Shown here: piece by piece, positions 1 through 11,800 of the stretch
Position numbering within the stretch: position 1 is the stretch's first letter
Layout of the letters: the number at the start of each line of letters is the position of its first letter
Assembly: GCA_021186555.1 (NCBI GenBank)
Contig: JAJKFL010000427.1
Span: 24,353,238-24,417,237, forward strand
DNA: 64,000 nucleotides
Direction: 5' to 3'
Source of the DNA: Reticulitermes speratus
Taxonomy: Eukaryota > Arthropoda > Insecta > Blattodea > Rhinotermitidae
Position numbers and translations under genes: made by a program
The notes under the pieces: generated by a model
Databases searched by the model: none
Told to the model about the DNA's origin: nothing
What the model saw: only the letters and a program-made list of their open reading frames with translations

Positions 1-1239
1 GCTTAATTGTTTAATTCTGTTAGACATCTTAGAATTTTATCAACATTTACATACTGCTAATACAAAGTCAGATGGACAGACAGAATTCAGTGTTATATAA
101 GGCACTCCACATTGTTCTGATGTGTCTGAGGACGTAGAAGATCTTCAAAGAAGTAGAATGTAATACTGAACTACTTCCGTGGACAAATTTCTTCTTATCG
201 TAACAGGTGTTTATCTAATAATGAAATATCCCACATATTATGAAGCCTGGTAGTTCATTGCTGTAGTCAGAGGAGTCCTCTACTCATCCATGTTCTGACC
301 AAAATTAATTCAGTACACACTCTCCTTTCTTTAACACTTTCATTCCCATATCTGATCGCAGATAATGCTATAGTGTTCAAGCTAGTGTAACCATCTGTGG
401 TCTATTAAGAACATGATGCAAGAAAACAAAGATATCACTTTCTGAATGCAGTTTGCCCAAATAGTTTCTGCTTTAATCACTAGATGGCATTTGTAGCACT
501 TTTTTGTTATCTTTTTCTTTGCACATGAATAATCCTTTGTTTAATATTATTCATATGAAACACTCCTACACAAGACACATCAATACAAGCCACAAGGACT
601 TGATCCTTCTGGATTGAAAACTTTGATGCTAGATATTTGTATGCATACAACTACTTACATTGTAAACAATGGCATATAAGTTGTAACCAAAAATATGTCA
701 GCATCATACTATCCATAGTATCCACATTATTATATTTATAGCTGCTATTATATATTTTAACTTTGTGTATGTAAATTTGATTTATTAATATTGTGTATTC
801 CTTTGTATTTACATCTCCCTGAGGATGGTGATTTACTGCTGAAACATGTAGGAGAGTTCGTGTATACGGATAATTTGCAATTTTATACAATTTATGTGCA
901 TATGTTGGTACACATAAATGATTACAATACTTTCTGTTTTTAGAGTGTTTTGTTTTTTTCATTTGTTGTGTAAAAGTGGCTAGGTTAGAAATTCAGCAAC
1001 CATCACGTTTGCTGGGAGCAAAAGTGTTAAGATCCATTTTAATATTATCCTCACATCTACACTTAGATTTTTCAAGTGGTTTCTTTTCTTAAACTCTTAT
1101 AACCAAAATTTTGTATGTATATGTTTTCTCTCCTGTGCATGCTGCATGCCATGCCCATCTGACACTCCTTGGTTTGATCATCCCAATAATAGATGATGAA
1201 ACTGATGTGTGCTGATTTATCCTTATTTTGTGCCTATAG
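1..1239. other. AT-rich sequence upstream of first recognised SPRYD3 exon
   Basis: No open frame here reads like protein, and I could not find the exon for the missing SPRYD3 N-terminus. The only structured item is a hammerhead-like motif at 815-854. The stretch is most likely intron, because the first recognised exon begins in phase with a split codon after a good acceptor (tgcctatag at 1231-1239). Confidence 0.6.
815..854 (+). ncRNA. Hammerhead-ribozyme-like motif, degenerate
   Basis: The order is CTCC, then a core-like CTGAGGA, a variable middle part, GAAAC, AT, GTA and GGAG. CTCC (815-818) can pair with GGAG (851-854) as stem I, GAAA fits the second core strand, and GTA sits at the expected cleavage position. 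The core differs from the canonical CTGATGA by one base, so it is probably inactive. It is one of eight similar motifs in the window. Confidence 0.4.
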
Positions 1240-1443
1240 CTATGCCCCTGATGAAGGTGATAGGGTGGGTGTGTACGTCGCAGGACATCCGCTGACACCT
1301 GATACCAGCTATTATGAGGCTGAAATTATAGACACTGGTATGGATGGAAGCATTTCAATTGGATTGTGTTCAAAGCGATGTCCACTGGATGTGCATGTTG
1401 GCTGTGCAGCTGAGTCCGTTGGACTTGTGATGGATGATGGAAG
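1240..1443 (+). CDS. SPRYD3: SPRYD3 exon a (start of first SPRY domain)
   Basis: Acceptor tgcctatag before 1240; donor AAG|gtgcgtg after 1443. It begins with the last base of a split codon and ends with two bases of an Arg codon completed by the next exon. It encodes YAPDEGDRVGVYVAGHPLTP and SYYEAEIIDTG, the first strands of the SPRY fold. It contains no initiator Met suited to the family, so it is internal. Confidence 0.9.
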
Positions 1444-2834
1444 GTGCGTGGCAGTTTGTAATATCTGAAGTTGTGGTACTTTTGAGAAATGAAAAACTGG
1501 ATCAGAACAGAAATCTGAAATTACACGGGGCACTCAGAAATTAAGAATATTACTGTTTCATGGCATGTGATGCCTGTAATTTGATTTCACCTGGGATCAT
1601 AGTGCAGAATATGAGGACTGCTGTGTGGCCTTCATATGTGAAAGTTAGAAAATAGGTTCATAAAGAACATATCTTTAAGTGCTTCGTTCAGTCTTCAGTA
1701 CTGGTAAAGGTATAGGTCACTCCGTGACATGCCTGGGCAGGCACAGAGGGGAGGCAACGGCATAGCTCTGACCCGTTCGCAACCCGGTGCTAGAATGACG
1801 TTGGTGGTCAGAACCACACTCCAGTCACTTTACCCCTGGTAAAGACCTGGTACCCATTGTACAGGAGGCTAGGTGGGCTTTGGGGCTGGTCTGGATGGCG
1901 TGGAAAATTTTCACCCTCGTGGGGATTTGATCCCTAAACTGTCCAGCCTGTAGTGCATCACTATTCCAACTATGCCATCCCAGATGCCTTCATTACTAGT
2001 AATACAGCATTATTGTACTGCATGTAATGTAACTATGCCATCCCAGATGCCTTTATTACTAGTAATACAGCATTATTGTACTGCATGTAATGTATTTTTC
2101 CACATATTCAATGTTTCCATGAGTTTCTGTCCCCTCTTCATACAGCCAGTGTCCTCTTCTTTAAGACACTGCTGCTATCACATTACATCAGATCACATCA
2201 TTGTCATCGTCATTGTCTTCATCGGTTTTAAATGTTGTCACACACATGTTGAAACAGGTGAAGGGAGGCTGAAACTTACGATGATATTGAAACAATGCTA
2301 GAACTGTGGTTGAAAGAATGGACACTGACTGCCTTGACCAGCTGATAGTTCCTCATCTGGTGAAGAAGTCCGCTTGAATTTTGTGAGACCCAAAGGTTCA
2401 TTACCATAATTGCAAGAGCTTGCTTATGGTCCCTCTTCAGAGCCAGATGAGTCAAGCCAGCAATTTCAGATTGTATTTGTTCAAGATCCATTACTAACCA
2501 TCTGTATATGCGTAGGTCTTCAAAGTGATATATTTCCTTCAGGTCCTTTATCTCAATGTTAATATCCATTTCTCATCTTTCCTGTGTATATTACACTTCC
2601 CAGTCGTCTCATAATCTTTGTCTCTACCGCCATAATTCAAGATTACAAATTATGAAGCTCCTCAGTACGCACTTTTCTTAAGCCTCCTGATAACATCGTT
2701 TCTCTTAGGTGGCAATGCACTCCTCAGCAATCTCATCTCAAATGTCTTCAGTCTGTTTTTTCCCTTTATTGTTTGCATCCCGTTGGGTTATATGAAGTAC
2801 TTAAATAGAAAGTACAGGTTATGTTGCACAAACA

Positions 2835-2882
<48 letters not shown>

Positions 2883-5800
2883 TAAATATAGTGATTGTAA
2901 CAGTAATGCTATATTGTTCTTAAAACAACATGTTTCGACCTAAGCAGATCATCTTCTGGTTATTTTCTTGATGGAATGAGTTTCAGATTATTTGTGTGCA
3001 CTGCTTACATGGCGGTAATGTGTCTGCATGGTGTGTGTGTACATTGGTTGGTCTGCTTGGCATGTGTACACGCACTTCCGCTATTTAAGTACTGTACACA
3101 AATAATATGAACCTCATTGCATTACGAAAAGAGCCTGAAGATGACCTACTTGGATTGAAAGATGTTTTTAAGGACAATATAACATTACTGTTATGATTAT
3201 TATATTCTATATAATAATAATAATATACTGTTTGTGTAAGATGACCTATCCCTTCTGTTTAAGTCTTCAGTCTGTGTTACTTTCATAGGGTGGGTGACCA
3301 AGTTTCACAGCATCTTCATGAGGATTGTGTGGAAAAATAGTTTGCAAATGATACAAGGCAATTTTGTTAGCTGTGTAAAAAACTCAGTGAATCACATCAA
3401 GCCATAACAAACTCCATGGAGCAGAGTCCTTCTTGAGAAGCTAGCAGGTCGTCAGCTAGTCAAGAATTTCCCTGCGTTTTATGGAACCCAAAGGCTCATT
3501 ACCGCATTCACAAGAGCCTGCCACCTGTCCCTATCTGCTTCAAGCCATATGGATTTTAAACTTTTAAAGCTGAGTGGTTGGTGTTTGTGTGTACCACCTT
3601 CTGTAACGTTTCGAAACCCTACACTCTGCAGTATATTTATGTGTTTCATATGATTGTAAGAACAAACAGTGATTACTGTATTTCTTTAAACAACATTAAC
3701 TGATTGATCTATTATGGTTCAGACTGTATTTACTGTAAGTTAGGAACTGAATTTATATATATTTGTTACGTTAAATTCATGCTAACCAGGATTAAACTCT
3801 GAATTCTCTTTGTGCAGATGTGTATTAGATGAGAACTCTGCAGATGGAAGTAACAAGAATTGTCCAAATCTTAAAATAGCAAGCTGCTTGCATTTTTCTT
3901 TAATTTAATCAGGTTTTTATTAACATGTGGTTATGAATTATATTATTGCTGTTGCAGACTGTACAAGGAGGGAAGCAGAGGAGGACAACTGTGCACACGC
4001 TGCGAATGTGGGGATCGGATAGGCTGTGGAATTAGGTTTGATCAGCTGCCGGAAGGACCAGGAGACCCATTCAGTATGACGGTTTCTGTGTACTTCGTCC
4101 GAAACGGGAAAGAAGTAAGTACTGAACATTTAAATCTCAAAATTCATCTGAATTATGCTAAAAAATATAAGGCCTGTCTCACAGAAAAAACACTACATGT
4201 GCATCACAAAGATCAGTCAGTTACTGCTGTTTGAGGAAATAGTTTTACCTTTCAGTCTGAGAGTCATATATGTGTACCATAAATATACTGTGGGTAAAAT
4301 GTAGGGATTTTTAAAACTGAAGAAGGTGGTGTGTGATGTAACCACTGTGCTTTGAAGGTTTAACATTTCTTATACTGTCTGGTTTGACTGTGGTGAATCT
4401 AAATAGTACAGAAGGGAGTGAATGAATTTATTGATTTTCAGGGCTCTAATGAGATTGTTTTTGATGTTGGAGGTTGCTCTGCTTTTTTATACAAAATCGC
4501 TTGATTAGTGTGTGTTATCCACAAAGTTGGTACACTCCTCCTATATCATCCTGTATTTATTTTTAACAACACAGTATAGCAGAAAAGTAAATTAAGAAAA
4601 TGTAAGACTGTAGTTCACCAATTCTGTTTTACGGGTGTGAGACATTGACCATGCCCAGTAAGGCAGAGGAAATGCTGGATGTATTCCAGAGGAAGATTTT
4701 GTGACGGATTTATGGCCCCATAAAGGGATGGAGGATGATATAATACTGAAATTTATGTTTTATATAAAGACTTGATAATGGCTTTTATCAAATTTAGAAG
4801 TTTGCAGTGAGCAGGGCTTGTAATTACAATAGTGGAACATTGTATAACAAAGAAATCCATGCAACAAATAATTCACAGCAAGAGAAGAGTCAGAAAATGC
4901 AGGAAAAGATGGGAAGATGGTGTGAGAGAGGATGGCATTGCGTTACTTGGCACACAGGCTTGGAAAACTAAAGCTTAAATATAGGGAATGAATGAGGCAA
5001 TGTACTGAGGAGGCTAAGGCTGTGTTTGGGCTGTAACACCATTGCAGTGGCAGCATTTGTAGCAGTTTCATGTCTGATGTCACATATTTTGTTCATGAAG
5101 GTAATTTTTATGTTGTAGTGCACTGCATAACGTTTCAGTTAGGTGCTACATCAGTGTCACTACCAGTTGGAGGCCTGTACCCTGCAGTAGGAATGCACTC
5201 AATTGGAGAGGAAGTACGGTTGTTCTTGGGTTTGAACTGGATACCGGAAGAGGACAGTCTTATGTCTGTAGATACAAATGAGGAGGAGTGGTATCGCCTT
5301 AATGATATTCGGCTCAATGGACAGGTTTGTTAGCTGCAGTGCTGAAGATAGTAGTTTTAATTATTACCAGTAGCATTTGTAAATTTATCACATGTTAGAA
5401 TTGCATTCACTTTACATAACACTGAAGATTAACCTTTAAACGAACGCACATAAAAAAACGCCTCTAAATTTTATTTTATATATTTAGGTAGCAAAGAAAT
5501 TTACTGAATTTGTAAGACATGCAGCATAATCTCTGTTTTATTTCCCACAAAATGCCTTCCATTTCATAATTTTTATCTTTTTCTGTTCAAATAATAATCA
5601 CTTTTTCATAAACCATGCACTAAATTTAAATGCCATCATGGTCATTTAAAGGATAATCCTTCCTATGATGCAGATACACATGTGTAAGTCCTTCCACAGA
5701 CTTACATGTATATTCTTTTGTCACTTGTAAAAATTCAGTTTGGAAATAGCTAACAAATATATAAGTCAGTCGTTTTGCGAGTTGTTTTGTGTGGGTGTGA

Positions 5801-8800
5801 AATGTACAGGGTTGGCTGTAAGTTGTAATTAGATGATTTGTAATAAAAGATTCATCATAAAAAAAATACAAGGGATGATATCTGTTATGGTGATAATAAA
5901 TATGCATCCTGTGATTAATGTAAGAGGTGGGCAGCACATCTGGCAGCAGGGCATGTGACATGCCAAGACTGCGATTCTAAGTTTTGCAGGGGATTTTTCT
6001 TTGACGAGTGTGTTACTGCAGGCATGTTTTATAAGCATAATGACATGTTTCTGGTATGTTTTAGCACATTCTGACATTATTCATGATGGATATATCTCCA
6101 TTCTCCATTGAGAAGCTTCTCCTGAGCATGTGGGTTCATTAGGAAGGATAAAACAGTGCAGTGAGATTCTAATCGAATATGGATGGACTTATATCTACCA
6201 AGAACAGAGAACTTTATTCCATACTTACCAATCCGGTGGTGTGATTATGGTATTATTCTGGGCCATGTCCTTGAACTGAACACTGTTCTTGTTTCCACAA
6301 GTGCATTTCGATGCTATCATGTGTCCTCCTTAGTGAGTACACATTGAAGATGACACAATGTAGCATCAGAATGCATTTATAGACACAAAAATAGTGTTAA
6401 GTGCAAGGCAGTGGCCCAGAAAAATAGTGCATGTCATGAATAATGTCTGAATGCTCTAAAATGTCATAGAAAGTCATAAAATGCACCCACATTTGTACAC
6501 CTGTGAAAGGAAAATCCTCCACAAAATTTTAAATTACGACCATTGCATGTCATGTGATATCCCTCTATACCCCTGCTAAGATATGTCTTGCGTCTCCCTC
6601 ATATCATCAGAGGCCACATACTTGCCGTTGTCATAATGGATATCACATCTTTTGTTTCTCATACGTGACAAATTTTTTGTTATAAACCGTCTGATCGCTA
6701 CTACAGCCATTGCTGTATTCTTATACTTTTAGATATGAACATAAACCATTCAATCACTATGTGCGGCCATTGTTGTGGTATTGCACTTTTAGATAACATA
6801 AAATTCCAGGTGTTTTACAACAAAGTGCTCAGAAGAATATTTGGAATTAAAAGGGGGAAGCAGATGGGTAGTTCATTTCTAAAGGGTTCTGACACTGTAT
6901 TATGTTCAGTACTAACCTTTTAAAGACCTGTGTTTGCATACATGAATGCATGTTGGAAAACACCCCTAGAAATTCATTGTGTATATTTAGGCAACAAGGA
7001 AATTTATTGCAATTTTATGACATGCTGCATAAACTCTGCTTTATTTTACACAAAATGCCATTTATTTGATAATTCTATTGTTTTATGTTCAAATAATATG
7101 TTTTTCATAAACTATGCACTACAATTTAAATGCCCACCCCGGCAAGATGAGGGTTAATACAGTTGTGGACTTTATCCATTGTCCCATATTAAAAAATGCT
7201 ATCACATCCCATCCTGAGGTGAAAGTGTGAGGAGGCACGTAACTCAGTTTGATCTGACACAGATAGCTGTTCTGATTTATATAAATATCAACCTGTCTGT
7301 CAGTCATTGTTTTAGGTCTTCGTAGATATTCCCAAAGTTTTTATTGTGTTTTTGTATTATTTCTGTGGGCAAAACTTGATCCTGTGTGCATATATATAGA
7401 GAGAGTTAACTGATTTAGGCTGTCGAGTGACCAGCAGTTTGTCACACCCTCATCAGTATTCGTCTCCACACCGTCTCGCCTCCATGTGGGAAGTGGTCCA
7501 CTGTCAGGTATGATACGGGCTGTACCATGGTTCAGGTTAGCAGTTGCCTGCCTCTCACAGTGGAGTCCTGCATTCAATCCCAGGCCATCCCATATGGAAC
7601 TTCTGATGGGCGTAGGGGCACTGGGACAGGTTTTTCTCTGAGTACCTTTGTTTTCCCCATCAGTATCATTCCATCGGCAGTTGACATCATCATTAAATAA
7701 AACACATACACACTTGTCAATGTCATGTGTTTTCTGAAAGCAAGATTGTAGAGAAAGTCCAGAAACCTATTAATTCAAAGTGGACAACTTAGAATATTGC
7801 ATAGCTAGCAATGTTGAAGATTTGTAGGCATGTAAATTGTTATGATAGTGAAAGCTAGGAAGGTGCAATGGGCTGTACTGGTAATTGGGATGGGGATGAA
7901 AGGAATGCATTCATAATTTTGTTGGGCAAACCTCTTGGAATGTGGTCACTCAGTGTACCAATCAGAATATGGCGGGATCACATTAATATGATACTGAACC
8001 ATACTAGTGTTTTGTCTTTTGATCTTATATAGGTATGTCTGTGTCATGGTTAAAACCTTTGACCTTTACAACAATTTTTGTGTGGCAGCATGTTACATCT
8101 GTTGACGTTTCATCTGAGCTACAGAAAAAAAGAAAATGTCTGGGGTGGGGGGAATTTCTTCCCTACACTTAGAGTTCTTAGAGGATTTTTGTATTTGCTT
8201 ATTGTTTACCCAAAAAAGAAGATCATCTCTGATAACCACAGTGGCAGCATGGCCTTGTAGGAATTTAAGTAGGGACTTTGAGAGTTAAAGAAAACATTGT
8301 GGATACTGGAGGTAGGTGAAACTGGCTCAGGGTCATGTCCAGTGGCACGGCGTAGTGTTAGTGGTGTCGGCATTCAGTTTCCAGTACTAGAGATTTAGTA
8401 TTTTATTATTCAGTTAACCAACAAATGCACAAACATTTGTGCATTTGTTGGTTAACTGAATAATAAGTGAAAATGCACGGTGAAAGTAATATAAAATTCA
8501 GTATTTTAGTTTAAGCAGATCTATTTATGTGGCCCATCCAGAAAGTGAGAACCGGATGAGCGTAAAAAGTGTTTAAATAATTTTTAAAAAATATCTTTAT
8601 TATTACATGTTGGTACCTACATTAAGCTTCTTCCTCACTTAGTCACCATGTAAATTAAGGCACATGTCATATCGTGGGTCCAGCTTTTGTATGGCTTTGT
8701 CGATAAAGGTCACTGCCAAGCCCTTCAGCCGGTCCGGCACAATGTCTGTGTCTCTTCGTCACTCCTGTGACTCTGGCTGACCAAAAAAAAGTTTGTGTAA

Positions 8801-11800
8801 TTCAGAAATTGTGAGTTGTCTGCTTTTCTGAATTTCTGCATTCACTTTTTCTTTCAAATCATCCATAGCCAAAGACAAGTGCTCACTTCATTCCTTGGCA
8901 TGCACATTTGTCTTGCCTTTTTTGAATAGCTGACACCATTTCCTCACATTTCCTTTTGTTTATTGCACCTTCACCATACACAACAATCTGCCTGTGAATT
9001 CTGCTGGATGAACAATTTTAGTGGTTAAAAACCTTATGACTGACCGCACTTCACACATAATGGGATTTTCAATTTTTATCTTTAATGACTACAACGAATG
9101 GGAGAAAAAGTTACGACACTGTGCTATGCAATACATTTCGCCCCAGTTTTGTAAAAAGGAGCTAACTGCCACTTTGATCTACATTCAATAAGCTCCTTTT
9201 TACAAAACGGGCGACGTGTTCCTCTTGACGTACAGAAGATGACTGTCACAGTAAGTGCATGCATCACCTGTGTGGCTGCCATGTGTTATTGGCTCTCACT
9301 TTCTAGATGTGCCTCATATAATCCACCGCAATTCTATGACCATAGCTGCAGCTGCTTTTGTTTTTCCAGGTGCTGGAGTATACAGGGAGAGGAAAGAGTA
9401 TTATAGACGTAGGATTCGCACAGGCACGGTTGCCACTTAACACAACAGTTCATTATTTTGAGATAGAAATTGTGGATCCCGGCGAAAGTTGTTACATAGC
9501 CATTGGCCTCACTAGGAGAGTAAGTAAAGATGGTTTAGGAATGCATATTGAAACATTTTTCACCATCCTTAAAATTGGGTCAGTTGGTTGAGGCACTGCG
9601 CTACAAGCCGGAAGGTCACGGGTTCGATTCCCGATAGTGTCATTGGAATTTTTCATTGACATAATCCTTCAAGCAACACTATGGCCCTGGGGTCGACTCA
9701 GCCTCAAACACAAATGAGTACCAGGACTATATCCTAGGGGTAAAGGCGGCCGGTGCGTAGGGCTGACAACCTTGCCACCTTCATGTGCCGATTGTCTGGA
9801 AATCTGGGAGCCTCAACCTCCTGGAACACTAAGGACCTGTCCAGACCCATAAAGGTATTGCTTTACCTTACCTTACCTTAAAATTGGGTATAGTTACATC
9901 TTACTCTCAAGACCGAAGTAGTTAGCACTCCAGTCACATATTCTGGAGCTTCAGAGTTCACCTCTGATCTGCAGGTCAGCCATGCTGAGGTTTGTATGGT
10001 TTTTCCTCAGTCTCTTCATTTGTGTGCTTCTATATTACCTTCAGATGTGTCATGAGTTTTTCAACATGGTTCCCAATTCACAGTTAAAGTGTGAAGAGTA
10101 CTATTTTTTGTGATGTGACACCCTGTAGTCTGGTAGAAATCCATCCATATTTTGGGAGAACCTGCTACCCTGAATATGCAGTTACCAGGTTCCTCTGAAA
10201 CAGTAAATTTCTACCAGTCTACCCCATCTCACATTCCAGAGGGCAGTATTTTCCAAAGTCACTGTCATAATAACATCAGATCATGCGTCCTCTAATTTAT
10301 TACTCTGCAGTGTGTCCATAAGGTCACAGTTTGATTTGTAGAATCTATACAGGGGGATTCAGGAGGAAAGGTCAATATTTTGGGAGGTGATAATATCAGT
10401 CATTGTGAGAATAAATGTTCTGAATGGCTACTGAAGTAGAGCTGTTTGAATCTACAAATACAAAAGCATTGTGAATGGTAATAAAGAAAGATAAATTACT
10501 TACTGTTAATTTAATTTTAATTTTTAATTTAATGTTTAAATGACAGATTTGTTACAGTTCACAATAAATTTTCAGAAATCCCACCGTCAACCTCAATGCA
10601 CTTTTCAACTTGTGTGCAAAAATCACATGTTTTTTGTGTGAGTTGATCTTCGTGTTTCTTTATGCAGGCAGCAGATACAAAATTAGAGCAAGCCATTTGT
10701 CTCGTGTATCCACCTTTCTTTTGTAAACTTCTCTCTTTATCCAACCCCACAAACAAGAATCTGATGGGGTTAGGTCTGGAGATTCAAACAGCCCTATCTT
10801 GGTAAATATTCAGAATTAGACACAAGTTCATGTGAACATTTTTGTTACAATGACATATAGTATCTCCTCCCAAAATATTGACCTTTCCTCCTGAATCACC
10901 TTGTTTACAGGAATGTGTGATGGCGGTATCACTTTGAACCCAAGGGAGAAATTAGAGATTAATGTGAATGAAAATTGAACTTTATTATATTAGAGGTTCT
11001 CACATCAGTGTTCATAAAGCTTTCAGTATCCTGGAATATGACACCATATGGGTTGTTATGTACATACCTAGTTATCATTCTGCATGGTGTGATATGCCAG
11101 AAGACTGGAGTTTTCAAAATTTCATGAGCTTGGACTTACCAGCAAATTAGTTCATAATTTGCACAGTAACGAAATAGATAGGGGCTTTGTGGGCACACTG
11201 TATATAACTTTATGCACTCTCGTCTTGTCAAACAGGACTACCCAAAGCACAGACATCCTGGCTGGAACAAGGGATCTATAGGTTACCATGCTGATGATGG
11301 CAAGATCTTCATCGGCAGTGGCATAGGCGATCCGTTTGGACCGCGATGTCATAAAGGAGACAGGATGGGCTGTGGAATTCTGTTCCCTAGAGATTATGTG
11401 TGCCAGTATGACAGGTATGTGTCAACGGTACATAGAATAGAATAGAATAGAATAGAATAGAAGTAGGGCGGGCACCAGAGCGTCCCATGCACATCGACCA
11501 TTTCTGATCCTTTGTGCAGCCCCTAGATTCATTTGTTTAGCACCCCGCACTTTGAACAAAGTGCAGTAACCTGCTTACAGAGATAGTCAGCGGTACATAC
11601 TGCAGTTCATAGCTTATTGATCACAAGCAGAATTGTATATCCTGTCTTGCGTGCTTCATAAGATTCACCATATAATTAGCAAGGTATTTTTGTGGATCTA
11701 GTAACCTACTTATGTAACACTAAACACTCATCATTTGGTGCTAAAACACAGGGTGACTTTTGGGGACATTTTTCAGGGAAAATAAAATGTGTCTTGTGAG

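Larger units (their letters stand above)
1444..3957 (+). other. SPRYD3 intron with repeats
   Basis: The intron holds the SINE, the 63-bp tandem repeat, the ATT microsatellite and the inverted-repeat element annotated separately. I see no further structure in 3216-3957. Confidence 0.8.
5325..9369 (+). other. SPRYD3 intron of 4 kb with transposon remnants
   Basis: It contains a probable tRNA-SINE at 7490-7705, a perfect 31-bp hairpin at 8403-8466 and a mariner-type deletion derivative at 8531-9310. Segments 5400-5620 and 6960-7160 are diverged copies of each other: both have aaaatgcc near cattt.ataattct and end in ataaac.atgcacta, about 1.5 kb apart. I see nothing recognisable elsewhere in the intron. 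Confidence 0.6.
9520..11235 (+). other. SPRYD3 intron with SINE and mariner MITE
   Basis: It holds the SINE at 9567-9889 and the mariner derivative at 10352-10900. Between them, 9900-10080 contains another weak tRNA-like SINE (gttagcactccagtc, then gagttcacctctgat). Nothing is seen in 10901-11235. Confidence 0.7.

Noticed and set aside
651-962. 103-codon minus-strand frame and similar small open frames in introns
   Set aside because: No recognisable domain, AT-rich composition, and no homologous second copy. Overlaps a hammerhead-like motif on the other strand.
9576-9650. tRNA genes (B boxes at about 9621, 12775, 17042 and 22768)
   Set aside because: They have A- and B-box-like motifs but no complete cloverleaf or acceptor stem, and the sequences continue into SINE bodies that are repeated in the window.
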